A DNA stretch of 64,000 bases, taken from positions 1 through 64,000 of the forward strand of contig NZ_WRPP01000016.1 of NCBI RefSeq assembly GCF_009760405.1. Reading direction: 5' to 3'. The notes under the pieces were generated by a model that was not told the DNA's origin, searched no databases, and saw only the letters and a list, made by a program, of their open reading frames with translations. Below, piece after piece: positions 26,129 through 34,409 of this stretch (position 1 is the stretch's first letter; each line of letters begins with the position of its first letter). Source of the DNA: Nocardia terrae (GTDB lineage: Bacteria; Actinomycetota; Actinomycetes; Mycobacteriales; Mycobacteriaceae). A program made the translations under genes and the position numbers.

Positions 26129-27010
26129 ATGAGATTGTCCAGGTCGGTCGGTCGCGGGGTGCGGGCTGCGGTCGTCGGGGTCGCAGTCGTCGCCGTGATC
26201 GGAGCCTGTGGCGGGCAGCATGGTTCGGGTACGGCCGTCGCCTTCACGGCGCGCACTCCGGGCGGGATGGTTCCGTCGGCCGGGACCATGGAACAGACCA
26301 AGCAGGCGGTGGAGCAGCGGGCGGGCACCCTGGGGGTCGGCAAGACCACGGTGACGGTGGACGCGGACATGTTGACGATCACCGTGGCCGGGGACGACGG
26401 TACGGCGGCTCGACGGCTGGGGCGGTCCGGCCGGTTGTTGCTGCGACCGGTGCTGGCAGGCAAGCCTTTTCAAGCCGGCCCGGGAAAGACTCTGCCGGGC
26501 AAGGATGTCCGGCAGAGCCTCGATCCCGCGGTGCAGACGGCCACGCTCGCCGGAATCGACTGCAAGCAGCCGGATCCGCTGCGGGGCGCGGACGACGCCA
26601 CCCTGCCCCTGGTGACCTGTGCCGCCGCGGGTGACACCGCCTACCTGCTGGGACCGGCCGTGGTCGACGGCAAGGAGCTCACCGATGCCAAGGGCTCGAT
26701 GGACACCCGCACCGCGCGCTACGGCGTGAACCTGACGCTCACCGATATCGGGGTCCGGCAGTACACCCAGTACACGGCAACCAATGTCGGCAAGCAGCTC
26801 GCCTTCGAGGTCGACTCCCAGGTGCTCTCGGCTCCGGTGATCCAGAGCGACGTCCTCACCTCCCAGAGCGGCTTCGGCCCGGTCATCCCGAGCGCCGTCC
26901 TCGGCAACCAGAGCCAGCTCGTCGGGAACTTCACCAAGGACGCCGCGGACGATATCGCGACGACCCTGCGACTCGGCGCGCTCCCGGCGATCCTGACCCC
27001 GCGCGGCTAG
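26129..27010 (+). CDS. SecD P1-domain-like lipoprotein
   Basis: This 293-residue lipoprotein has a lipobox I-G-A-C with lipidation at Cys27. The rest follows the large extracytoplasmic P1 domain of SecD: V-E-Q-R-A-G-T-L-G-V near 55-65, the base segment R-L-G-R-S-G-R-L-L-L-R-P-V, then the head subdomain with V-G-K-Q-L-A-F-E-V-D-S-Q-V-L-S-A-P-V-I, and the end T-L-R-L-G-A-L-P-A. In true SecD that last motif leads into five transmembrane helices; here the protein stops. It is therefore an isolated P1 domain tethered by lipid, not a translocase subunit. Function unknown. Confidence 0.8.
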   Translation: MRLSRSVGRGVRAAVVGVAVVAVIGACGGQHGSGTAVAFTARTPGGMVPSAGTMEQTKQAVEQRAGTLGVGKTTVTVDADMLTITVAGDDGTAARRLGRSGRLLLRPVLAGKPFQAGPGKTLPGKDVRQSLDPAVQTATLAGIDCKQPDPLRGADDATLPLVTCAAAGDTAYLLGPAVVDGKELTDAKGSMDTRTARYGVNLTLTDIGVRQYTQYTATNVGKQLAFEVDSQVLSAPVIQSDVLTSQSGFGPVIPSAVLGNQSQLVGNFTKDAADDIATTLRLGALPAILTPRG

Positions 27011-27975
27011 CTCACCCCGGTCAGCGCCCGGTACTCCGCCACGGCCCGGCGGGTGTCCTCCGCCACCAGGTCGGCATTGATCTGCGCGCCCGCCATGGCT
27101 CCCGCGGCCGCCGCCGCGCCCACCTGCGCGGACAGATCGACGACATTGCCCGCCGCCCAGACGCCGGGGGCCTCCGTGCGTCCCATTGCGTCGGCGGGGA
27201 TGTATTCGCCTGCGCCACTGGGATGTTCGGTGGGCACCAGGCCGAGGTCGGCGAGGAATCCGGCGCGGGCGACCATGCGGGTGGGCGCGGCCAGCACCTC
27301 GCGGCCGACCACGGCGCCATCGGCCAGCCGCACACCGCTCATCCGGTCGTCGGCCACCTCGACGGCGGCGATCTCGCCCGTCACGACGCGAACTCCCCTG
27401 GCCGCCAACTGCTCCGACTCCTCCTCGGTGGGCGGGGTGTTGGTGTGCGCGAAGTACACCACATCCTCGCTCCACTGCCGGAACAGCAGCGCCAGGTGAA
27501 TTCCCATGGGGCCCAGCCCGAGGACGCCGATCCCGCGATCGCGCACCTCCCAGCCGTGGCAGTACGGGCAGTGCACGACATCGCGGCCCCAGCGCTCGCG
27601 CAGTCCGGGAATCGGCGCGAGTTCGTCCACCAGACCGGAAGTGACGAGCAACCGGCGCGCCCGGGTCGAACGGCCGTCGGCCAGGGTGACGACGAATTCC
27701 TCACCGTCGCGGCGGATTCCGCTCACCTCACCGGAGACGACCTCGCCGCCGTACTGCCGCACCTCTTCACGCCCGCGCGCCACCAGCTCCGCGGGCGGCA
27801 CGCCTTCCCGCGCGAACAGCCCGTGCACGCCCGCGGCCGGTGCGTTGCGCGGGCTGCCCGCGTCGATCACCACCACCGAGCGCCGCGCCCGGGCCAGCAT
27901 CAGTCCTCCGTTCAGTCCCGCGGCGCCGCCGCCCACCACTACCACGTCATAGCTGCTGTTCAGCCGATCGGTCAT
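27007..27975 (-). CDS. Thioredoxin-reductase-like NAD(P)/FAD-dependent oxidoreductase
   Basis: The 322-residue flavoprotein has the FAD motif V-G-G-G-A-A-G near residues 14-20, a second dinucleotide motif G-L-G-P-M-G near 153-158, and a redox pair Cys136-Pro-Tyr-Cys139 followed by H-G-W-E. The C-P-Y-C-H-G-x-E form is found in thioredoxin-reductase relatives including dithiol oxidases of the GliT/HlmI type. The ATG at 27975 has AGGAGG about 10 bases upstream; the longer frame beyond it runs through the divergent regulator and is not coding. A dyad (28033-28049) lies between this gene and the XRE-cupin regulator. Confidence 0.82.
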   Translation of the reverse strand: MTDRLNSSYDVVVVGGGAAGLNGGLMLARARRSVVVIDAGSPRNAPAAGVHGLFAREGVPPAELVARGREEVRQYGGEVVSGEVSGIRRDGEEFVVTLADGRSTRARRLLVTSGLVDELAPIPGLRERWGRDVVHCPYCHGWEVRDRGIGVLGLGPMGIHLALLFRQWSEDVVYFAHTNTPPTEEESEQLAARGVRVVTGEIAAVEVADDRMSGVRLADGAVVGREVLAAPTRMVARAGFLADLGLVPTEHPSGAGEYIPADAMGRTEAPGVWAAGNVVDLSAQVGAAAAAGAMAGAQINADLVAEDTRRAVAEYRALTGVS

Positions 27976-28032
27976 GGATGACCACCTCCTGTCTACGACG
28001 ATCCGGGCACACCGGCCGATCCGGCAACCTTC

Positions 28033-28049
28033 TTTGCCGATATGGCAAA
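28033..28049. promoter_or_regulatory. Operator-like palindrome between flavoprotein and XRE-cupin genes
   Basis: The perfect arms TTTGCC and GGCAAA are separated by five bases. The site ends 8 bases before the regulator start codon, a position suited to autorepression, and is 58-74 bases upstream of the divergent flavoprotein start. Confidence 0.6.
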
Positions 28050-28057
28050 CTCGAAGG

Positions 28058-28645
28058 ATGAGCGAGGACATCGACCAGGCCCTGGATGGGGTGGGCCCGC
28101 GGCTACGTGAACTGCGCAAACAGCGGGAAGTCACGCTGGCGGAGCTGTCCGCCGAGACCGGTATCTCGGTCAGCACGCTGTCCCGTCTGGAGTCCGGTGC
28201 GCGTCGGCCGACGCTGGAGCAGCTGCTCCCGCTGGCCCGGGCGCACAACGTCACCCTCGACGAGTTGGTGGACGCCCCGCAGACCGGCGATCCGCGCGTG
28301 CACATGCGCCCGATCACCCGGGGCGGGATGCAGATGCTGCCGCTGACCCGCCGCGCGGGCGGCATTCAGGCGTTCAAGATCATCTTGGACCCGAAGGCCG
28401 GGCGCAGCGAGCCCACTCCGCAGACCCACGAGGGCTACGAGTGGCTCTACGTGCTCAACGGCCGGCTGCGGTTCGTCCTCGGCTCCCACGATCTGATCCT
28501 GCAGCCGGGCGAGGCCGCCGAATTCGATACCCGCGAACCGCACTGGTTCGGCTCGGCCGACGACGAACCGGTCGAATTCCTCAGCCTGTTCGGCAAACAG
28601 GGCGAGCGCGCGCACTTCCGTGCCCGCCCGCCCAAGAAGGGCTGA
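28058..28645 (+). CDS. XRE-family regulator with C-terminal cupin
   Basis: The protein has 195 residues. An N-terminal HTH_3 domain (about 11-68, V-T-L-A-E-L-S-A-E-T-G-I-S-V-S-T-L-S-R-L) precedes a cupin_2 sensor domain (about 105-185, H-E-G-Y-E-W-L-Y-V-L-N-G and P-G-E-A-A-E-F-D). The class usually binds a small molecule or metal in the cupin and represses a neighbouring oxidoreductase. The ATG at 28058 has GAAGG-like bases only 4 bases upstream, and the palindrome abuts it. It converges with the TetR gene that ends the P450 operon. Confidence 0.85.
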   Translation: MSEDIDQALDGVGPRLRELRKQREVTLAELSAETGISVSTLSRLESGARRPTLEQLLPLARAHNVTLDELVDAPQTGDPRVHMRPITRGGMQMLPLTRRAGGIQAFKIILDPKAGRSEPTPQTHEGYEWLYVLNGRLRFVLGSHDLILQPGEAAEFDTREPHWFGSADDEPVEFLSLFGKQGERAHFRARPPKKG

Positions 28646-28648
28646 CCG

Positions 28649-29272
28649 TCAGGCGTCGAACCGGGGACCGACCAGCGCGAGCGCGGTTTCGACTGCGACA
28701 CCGATGATTTCGGTGATGTCGTGCCCGTCCTCGACGGTCGAGGCGATGAGTTCCCGGAACCCGCCGTAGAGGATCGTCGCCATCCGCCGGTTGGGCGGAT
28801 GCAGCCCGGCGGCCTGGAATTCCGGTGTGGCGGTGAGCTTCTGGATCAGGGTGATGAACGCTTCGGCCGCGTCCCGATGCAGCTGCCGCGCACGCTCCCC
28901 CAGTGCCGGGGTGTCGCGGATCCAGGCCAGGGTGATGCCGGTGTCCTGCCGCGACGCCTCGATCCACGCCTCGATCGCCTGCCGGATCTGGGTGTCCCAC
29001 GGCGCGGTCGCGTCCACGGCCGCGTAGATCTGCTCCACGGTCTCGTTGTTGCGTTCGGTCAGCAGCGCCACGAAGCAGTCCTGCTTGTCGGCGAAGTGCT
29101 CGTAGAAGGTGCGCCGCGAGGTGCGCGCGATGCGCACCACGTCGGCGACGGTGGCGTCACGGTAGCCGCGCTCGCGCACGGCCTCGCCCATGGCGTCGAG
29201 CAGCCGCCGCCGGAAGACGGAGTCGGTGGCGGGTTCGGCGTCGGTGGTGGGCTCGGCGCGTGTCACGAGCAT
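28649..29272 (-). CDS. TetR family regulator at the end of the P450 operon
   Basis: This 207-residue TetR protein has its helix-turn-helix at about 41-60 (T-V-A-D-V-V-R-I-A-R-T-S-R-R-T-F-Y-E-H-F). It is the last gene of a five-gene unit, 19 bases after the Baeyer-Villiger monooxygenase, so it is co-transcribed with the enzymes. It is the best candidate to bind the tandem TGGTAC-N6-GTACCA sites at the front of the operon. That link is inference. Confidence 0.8.
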   Translation of the reverse strand: MLVTRAEPTTDAEPATDSVFRRRLLDAMGEAVRERGYRDATVADVVRIARTSRRTFYEHFADKQDCFVALLTERNNETVEQIYAAVDATAPWDTQIRQAIEAWIEASRQDTGITLAWIRDTPALGERARQLHRDAAEAFITLIQKLTATPEFQAAGLHPPNRRMATILYGGFRELIASTVEDGHDITEIIGVAVETALALVGPRFDA

Positions 29273-29291
29273 CAGCGTAGTTTCTCCGGGT

Positions 29292-30782
29292 TCACTGCAC
29301 GCCGAGGCGTGTCTCCGTGCGCTCGGTGGCGTGTCGTCGGGCTCCGGCGAAGCGGATGGTGCCGTCCTCGATCTTGCCGTGCCGCAAGGTGATCACGTCC
29401 TGGGCGTAGTTCATGCCCAGCCGCCAGGGCGCGCGCGACCCGGCCTTCGGGAAGCGGTCGATGGCCCGCAGCACGTAACCGGCCTGGAAGTCGAGCAGCG
29501 GCGCGGTGGTGATGGTCGGATCGGGCCACGGTGTCGCCTGCGTGTAGCCGTGAATGTCCATGTGCCGCAGCAATCGGCACACGAATTCGGCGACCAGGTC
29601 GGCCTTGAGCGTCCAGGAGGCGTTGGTGTAGCCGATGGTGAACGCGAGATTGGGCACGCCGCCCAGCATCATCCCCTTGTAGGCGATGGTGTCCGGCGGC
29701 TGGATCTCGCGGCCGTCCACGGTCAGCGCGATGCCGCCGAGCGCGAGCAGGTCCAGCCCGGTCGCGGTCACCACGATGTCGGCGGGCAGCACCGCACCCG
29801 ATTCGAGCGCGATGCCGTCGGCGGTGAACCGCTCGATACGGTCGGTCGCCACCGAGGCGCGGCCCTCCCTGATGGACCGGAACAGATCCCCGTCCGGCAC
29901 CAGGCACAGCCGCTGATCCCACGGGTTGTAGGTCGGCTTGAAATGGGTGTCGACGTCGTAGCCCTCGGGCAGCTGCTTGATGGCCAGATTGCGGAAGAAC
30001 TTGCGCATCATCTGCGGCCGCCGCTGGCTCAGCTGATAGATCAGCGTGCTGACCAGCACGTTCTTCCAGCGGGTGACGGTGTAGGCGCGGCGGTTGCCGA
30101 GCTTCTCGCGCAGTTTGGTGGCGATGCCGTCGACGGTCGGCACCGACAGGATGTAGGTCGGCGACCGCTGCAGCATGGTCACGTGCGCGGCGGTCTCGGC
30201 CATGGCCGGGACCAGGGTGACCGCGGTCGCGCCACTGCCGATCACCACGACGCGCTTTCCGGCGTAGTCGAGTTCGGCGGGCCAGTGCTGCGGGTGCACG
30301 ACCTGGCCCTGGAAGTCCTCGAGGCCGGGGAATTCGGGGGTGTAGCCCTCGTCGTAGCGGTAGTACCCGCTGCACAGGTAGAGGAAGTCGCAGGTGATGG
30401 TCGAGGGGATGCCGTCGTGCTCGAACCCGACGGTCCAGCGCGCCTCTTCCGACGACCAGGATGCCCCGGTCACCTTGTGCCCGTAGCGGATTCGCCGATC
30501 GATTCCGGCGTCGGCCGCGGTCTGGCGGATGTAGTCGAGAATGGCGGGCCCGTCGGCGATGGCCTCGGCGGCCACCCAGGGCCGGAACCGGTACCCGAGC
30601 GTGTGCATGTCCGAGTCCGAGCGCACTCCTGGATACCGGAACAGGTCCCAGGTGCCGCCCATGGCCTCGCGCGCCTCGAAGAGGGCGTAGCTCCGATTCG
30701 GGAAGGCGTCCTGGATATGGTGTGCCGCACCGATTCCGGACAGCCCGGCCCCGACGATCAGCACGTCCACGTGTTCGGTCAT
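29292..30782 (-). CDS. EthA-like Baeyer-Villiger flavin monooxygenase
   Basis: This 496-residue FAD/NADPH monooxygenase has the N-terminal G-A-G-L-S-G motif at 11-16 and the Baeyer-Villiger fingerprint F-x-G-x-x-x-H-x-x-x-W-P at 158-169 (F-Q-G-Q-V-V-H-P-Q-H-W-P). The NADPH motif is V-I-G-S-G-A-T-A-V near 179. It tracks M. tuberculosis EthA along the whole length. EthA and its relative MymA insert oxygen next to ketones and also oxidise thioamides. Its start overlaps the SDR stop by four bases (ATGA). In this operon it would turn the ketone made by the SDR into an ester or lactone. Confidence 0.88.
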   Translation of the reverse strand: MTEHVDVLIVGAGLSGIGAAHHIQDAFPNRSYALFEAREAMGGTWDLFRYPGVRSDSDMHTLGYRFRPWVAAEAIADGPAILDYIRQTAADAGIDRRIRYGHKVTGASWSSEEARWTVGFEHDGIPSTITCDFLYLCSGYYRYDEGYTPEFPGLEDFQGQVVHPQHWPAELDYAGKRVVVIGSGATAVTLVPAMAETAAHVTMLQRSPTYILSVPTVDGIATKLREKLGNRRAYTVTRWKNVLVSTLIYQLSQRRPQMMRKFFRNLAIKQLPEGYDVDTHFKPTYNPWDQRLCLVPDGDLFRSIREGRASVATDRIERFTADGIALESGAVLPADIVVTATGLDLLALGGIALTVDGREIQPPDTIAYKGMMLGGVPNLAFTIGYTNASWTLKADLVAEFVCRLLRHMDIHGYTQATPWPDPTITTAPLLDFQAGYVLRAIDRFPKAGSRAPWRLGMNYAQDVITLRHGKIEDGTIRFAGARRHATERTETRLGVQ

Positions 30783-31636
30783 GATCTCGCTCCCTTCGCG
30801 GCCCGGCCGCGCATCGCGCCCATCACGACCGCCAGCACGTCGAAGTAGTGGGTCGGGGTGACCCGGGCCAGCGTGTCGAACATGTAGGCGTCCGGTCCCA
30901 CCAGAATGCGCGCCTTGCCGCGTTCGACTCCACGGCAGATGATTTCGGCCGCCTTCTCCGGCGTGGTCATGGCGATGGCCTCGAACTCGTCGGCCATCTG
31001 CTCGTGGGTGCGGCCTCGGCCCTCGGGATCCTTGCGGACGCGGCCGTTGCGGGCGATATTGGTCTTGATCCCGCCCGGGTGCACGGTCACCGCGGACACC
31101 CCGGTGCCCCGAAGTTCCTGCCGCAGTGCGTCGGTGAAGCCGCGCACCGCGAATTTCGCGGCGCAGTAGGCGCTCTGGTAGGGCATCCCCACCAGGCCGT
31201 ACACGCTGGAGGTGTTGACGATCGCGCCGCTGTCCTGCTCGACCAGGATGGGCAGGAACGCCCGCGTGCCGTTCACGACGCCGTCGAAGTTGATACGCCG
31301 CAACCATTCGTCGTCCTCGGGCACGGTGTCCAGCACCGAGGAGGACACCGCCACCCCGGCATTGTTGAACACCGCGGCCAGCGGCGCGGTCAGCCAAGCG
31401 CGGACCTCGTCGGCGAAGGCGAGCTGATCGGCGGCATCGCGCACGTCCAGCACCCGGGTCAGCACCGGACCGCTCATCGACGCCGCGGTCTGCTTCAGGC
31501 CGTCGGCGTCGATATCCGCGATGGCCACCGGCGACCCACGGCGGGACAGCAATTGGGCCAGACCCCGCCCGATTCCGGAGGCCGCGCCGGTGATCATCAC
31601 CGGGTGACCGGAGAGTGGCCTAGACGTTCGGGGCAT
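30779..31636 (-). CDS. Short-chain dehydrogenase (SadH-like)
   Basis: This 285-residue SDR has T-G-A-A-S-G-I-G at 16-23, N-N-A-G near 91, and the catalytic Ser with Y-C-A-A-K. A C-terminal extension beyond the usual 250 residues resembles mycobacterial SadH from the mymA operon. It likely oxidises a secondary alcohol to a ketone, or the reverse. It overlaps the hydrolase gene by 17 bases and the monooxygenase gene by four, so all are read from one message. Confidence 0.85.
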   Translation of the reverse strand: MPRTSRPLSGHPVMITGAASGIGRGLAQLLSRRGSPVAIADIDADGLKQTAASMSGPVLTRVLDVRDAADQLAFADEVRAWLTAPLAAVFNNAGVAVSSSVLDTVPEDDEWLRRINFDGVVNGTRAFLPILVEQDSGAIVNTSSVYGLVGMPYQSAYCAAKFAVRGFTDALRQELRGTGVSAVTVHPGGIKTNIARNGRVRKDPEGRGRTHEQMADEFEAIAMTTPEKAAEIICRGVERGKARILVGPDAYMFDTLARVTPTHYFDVLAVVMGAMRGRAAKGARS

Positions 31637-32522
31637 CGGTACTCCTGGATTCGGCGGTGCGGATGTGGCTGTCGATGAGGTCGGCCAGGGTGGGCCAGAG
31701 CGCCTCGGGCAGGTCGTGACCCATGCCGGGCAGGGTGTGCAGGCGCGCGCCGGGCACGGCCGCGGCGGTGACGACGCCGCCGGTCGGGTTGACCATGCGG
31801 TCGCGGTCGCCGTGCAGCACCAGGGTGGGCGCGGTAATGGTGCGCACCTCGCGGGTCCGGTCCCCCGACTTCATGATTCCGGCGAGCTGGCGGCCGACAC
31901 CGGCGGCCGGGCGCGGATCGCGGTCCCAGGTGGTCCCCGCCGTGGCGCGAATTCTGGCCTCGTCCAACGGGTACCCGGCCGAGCCGATGTGGCGGTACAT
32001 CATGACCGCGCCGTCGGTGTGTTCCTCCCGGGTGCGGGCGGGCTTGCGGAACATGCGCGCCCAGGTCGACAGGGCGGGGCGGCCCACCCGGGCCGCGCCG
32101 GTGGTGGAGAAGATCGAGGTCAGCGAGGACACCCGGGCCGGGTACCGGGCCGCGACGGTCTGCCCGATCATGCCGCCCATGGACATCCCGGCCAGGTGCG
32201 CGCGTTCCCAGCCGAGGACGTCCAGCAGGCCGAGGGTGTCCAGGGCCAGGTCGCCGAGGTCGTATTGCTGTGGGTCCCAACGCTTGCGGAGCATGTCGGC
32301 GGGGCCGGGCGGGCGGAATCGGAGGTGGGTGGAGGTGCCGACATCGCGGTTGTCGAAGCGCACCACGTCGTATCCGCGGTCGGCGAGCAGGGTGATCAGG
32401 CCGTCGTGCCATTCGTGTTTCTGCTGGCCCAGCCCGGCGATCAGCAGCAGCGGGATGCCGCTGCCGTGCCGTTCGTAGGTGAGGGTGATGCCGCGTCCGA
32501 CGTCGGCGCTCTGCTCGCTCAT
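31620..32522 (-). CDS. Alpha/beta hydrolase (esterase/epoxide-hydrolase fold)
   Basis: This 300-residue cytosolic alpha/beta hydrolase has the nucleophile elbow G-M-S-M-G-G with Ser114, H-G-D-R-D-R near 245 supplying the acid, and G-M-G-H-D-L near 270 supplying the base. The N-R-D-V-G-T-S segment near 58 is typical of the group close to carboxylesterases acting with Baeyer-Villiger enzymes. The start overlaps the P450 stop (ATGA). The expected job is hydrolysis of the ester or lactone made by the monooxygenase. Confidence 0.84.
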   Translation of the reverse strand: MSEQSADVGRGITLTYERHGSGIPLLLIAGLGQQKHEWHDGLITLLADRGYDVVRFDNRDVGTSTHLRFRPPGPADMLRKRWDPQQYDLGDLALDTLGLLDVLGWERAHLAGMSMGGMIGQTVAARYPARVSSLTSIFSTTGAARVGRPALSTWARMFRKPARTREEHTDGAVMMYRHIGSAGYPLDEARIRATAGTTWDRDPRPAAGVGRQLAGIMKSGDRTREVRTITAPTLVLHGDRDRMVNPTGGVVTAAAVPGARLHTLPGMGHDLPEALWPTLADLIDSHIRTAESRSTDAPNV

Positions 32523-33886
32523 GCCGTCACCTGTTCGCCTCGTGCGTCCTGGTTTTCGCCGGTTTCGACGGACTGGCTCGTGGTCCGGGGCGCCCGCCGG
32601 TAGACGACGGCTCGCCCCTTCTTCGCGGGAACCAATGCGACACCGCGGAAGTGCGCGCGCTCGTCCGGGGCGTCGGTGGTCTCCAGGGTGAAATCTCGCA
32701 GCAGCACGCGCAAGACCACGTTCATCTCCATGGTCGCGAACGCCGCCCCGATGCAGCGCCGCGCGCCGCCGCCGAACGGGATCCAGCTGAACGTGCCGGG
32801 CCGCTTGCCGACGAACCGGTCCGGGTCGAAATCCTTGGGGTTGGTGAACAATTCCGGATTGTCGTGCATCAACCGGATGCTGACCATGACGCCCTGCCCG
32901 CGCGGCAGCGTCCACCGGCCCAGCTGCAGCGACTCGGCCCGCACCTTGCGCGCGGTGGCGTCGATGACCGGGCGCACCCGTTGCGTCTCGAGCAGCGCCG
33001 CCTCGCGCAATTCGGAGCCGCCCGCGTCGGCCTCGGCGACCAGCCGCCCGAGAATGTGCGGGTGGCGGCGCAGCCGTTCGATGGTCCACGACAGCGAGGT
33101 GGCGGTGGTCTCGTGCCCGGCGGTGAGCAGGGTGAGCAGTTCGTCGGCGATCTCGTTGTGCGTCATGGCCGAACCGTCGTCGTAGCGCGCCTGCAGCAGC
33201 ATGGCCAGCACGTCGTCGCGCTCGCTCAGGCCGGGGTCGGCGGCCGCGCGCTCGATCAGCCGCTGCACGATGCGGTCGTACTCGGCGCGGTGCCGTGCGA
33301 AACGGGCCCAGGGGCCGAAGCGCCCGAACAGCTTGCGCGGTACCGGAAGCGCGGCGAGCGCGGAGCCGACGAGCACCAGTTTCGGCAGCAGCGTGCGCAA
33401 TTGGTCGAACTCCGCGCCCTCCGCGCCGAAGACCGCGCGCAGGATCACGTTGAGCGTGATCCGCATCATCGAGTCCATGGTCGCGAACTCGGTGCCCGAG
33501 GGCCAGGTGGCCATCTCGCGGACGGCCTCCTCCTCGATGAGCGATTCGTACACCGCCAGCCGTCGGCCGTGGAACGGCGGGGTCAGCAGCTTGCGCTCCT
33601 TGCGGTGTTCCTCCCCGCGCAGCGCGAAAAGCGAACCGGGACCGAGGAATTGGCCCAGGTTGGCGTCGATGTTGTCGACCAGGTCGGTATGGGTGGTGAA
33701 CAGCGCCTTGACCTCGGCCGGGTCCGAGAGCACCACGGTGGGCCCGAAGCGCGGCATCTTGACCATGAACGCCGACCCGTATTTCGCGTGCAGCCGCCGC
33801 CATGCGCGGGTGCGTCCGGCCAGGATCTCGACGGCCTGCACGAAGGCCGGCGTGGTTGGTCCATCGGGCAGTGTCACTGTGGTCAT
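32519..33886 (-). CDS. Cytochrome P450, CYP138-like
   Basis: This 455-residue P450 has the I-helix A-G-H-E-T-T near residue 250, the K-helix E-x-x-R (E-T-Q-R), and the heme loop F-G-G-G-A-R-R-C-I-G with thiolate Cys378. The sequence follows mycobacterial CYP138 closely, including P-P-F-H-G near 88. The start is ATG 33886 with GGAGATG upstream; the longer frame to 33955 has none and runs through the operator region. It is first in the five-gene operon. No ferredoxin gene is next to it, so electrons must come from a remote partner. Confidence 0.87.
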   Translation of the reverse strand: MTTVTLPDGPTTPAFVQAVEILAGRTRAWRRLHAKYGSAFMVKMPRFGPTVVLSDPAEVKALFTTHTDLVDNIDANLGQFLGPGSLFALRGEEHRKERKLLTPPFHGRRLAVYESLIEEEAVREMATWPSGTEFATMDSMMRITLNVILRAVFGAEGAEFDQLRTLLPKLVLVGSALAALPVPRKLFGRFGPWARFARHRAEYDRIVQRLIERAAADPGLSERDDVLAMLLQARYDDGSAMTHNEIADELLTLLTAGHETTATSLSWTIERLRRHPHILGRLVAEADAGGSELREAALLETQRVRPVIDATARKVRAESLQLGRWTLPRGQGVMVSIRLMHDNPELFTNPKDFDPDRFVGKRPGTFSWIPFGGGARRCIGAAFATMEMNVVLRVLLRDFTLETTDAPDERAHFRGVALVPAKKGRAVVYRRAPRTTSQSVETGENQDARGEQVTA

Positions 33887-33902
33887 GCGCCATCTCCCAG
33901 CC

Positions 33903-33920
33903 TGGTACTTCTGCGTACCA
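33903..33920. promoter_or_regulatory. Operator-like site 1 (TGGTAC-N6-GTACCA)
   Basis: Perfect 6-base arms with a six-base spacer end 17 bases before the P450 start. This is one of two tandem copies 24 bases apart, the typical layout for a TetR repressor that binds cooperatively. Confidence 0.6.
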
Positions 33921-33926
33921 TGAGCA

Positions 33927-33944
33927 CGGTACGCGCGTGTACCA
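33927..33944. promoter_or_regulatory. Operator-like site 2 (CGGTAC-N6-GTACCA)
   Basis: The second copy has one mismatch in the left arm. Together the two sites also form an outer dyad, CCTGGTAC at 33901-33908 and GTACCAGG at 33939-33946. Confidence 0.55.
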
Positions 33945-34014
33945 GGCTGTGGCAAGGGTCACTTCCCGAACCGGGCGGGTGCTGGATCACCCACCCGGCA
34001 CCGGGACGGTGCGC

Positions 34015-34302
34015 CTAGGACAGCGTCGCGCGCAGCGGATGGCGCGGATCGAAAATGGAGATCGGCGGGCCGTCGCCCGCCGGGTGCACCTCGAGCTTGC
34101 CGGTGTCGTCGATGAGGACGCGCCGACCCGGATACGTGCGCCGGGCGGTCTCCGCGTCGCGCTCATCGAAGGCGTCGCAGCCGATGAAAACGAGTACGCC
34201 GTAATGCAATTCGGTCGCGTAGACGCTGGCCGGCCAACGGTGCAGCCAGGCGTCCAGATCGAAGAGAGCATCGGCTTTGGGCAGGTCAGTGCCGACCGTC
34301 AT
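34015..34302 (-). CDS. Small hypothetical protein
   Basis: This 95-residue soluble protein has no recognised domain. It contains the phrases A-T-E-L-H-Y-G-V-L-V-F-I-G-C and V-L-I-D-D-T-G-K. Codon use looks genuine, with strong third-position G/C. It lies divergent from the alkylsulfatase gene, and the intergenic region carries a palindrome. The start at 34302 is the only ATG in a sensible place. Confidence 0.55.
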   Translation of the reverse strand: MTVGTDLPKADALFDLDAWLHRWPASVYATELHYGVLVFIGCDAFDERDAETARRTYPGRRVLIDDTGKLEVHPAGDGPPISIFDPRHPLRATLS

Positions 34303-34371
34303 GCGGGAATCCTAGTCCCGCCGGGCGTAAGGATGGCGTCAATGCGGAGCGGATCTTTCACAGATGTTTCT

Positions 34372-34392
34372 TATTGCAGCAATACTGCAATA
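34372..34392. promoter_or_regulatory. Perfect palindrome before the alkylsulfatase gene
   Basis: The arms TATTGCAG and CTGCAATA are separated by CAATA, ending 17 bases before the ATG. It is unusually A/T-rich for this genome and is a likely operator and promoter element. The binding protein is not obvious; the PucR-type gene that follows is one candidate. Confidence 0.55.
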
Positions 34393-34409
34393 GCGGCTAG
34401 CGTGGAGAC

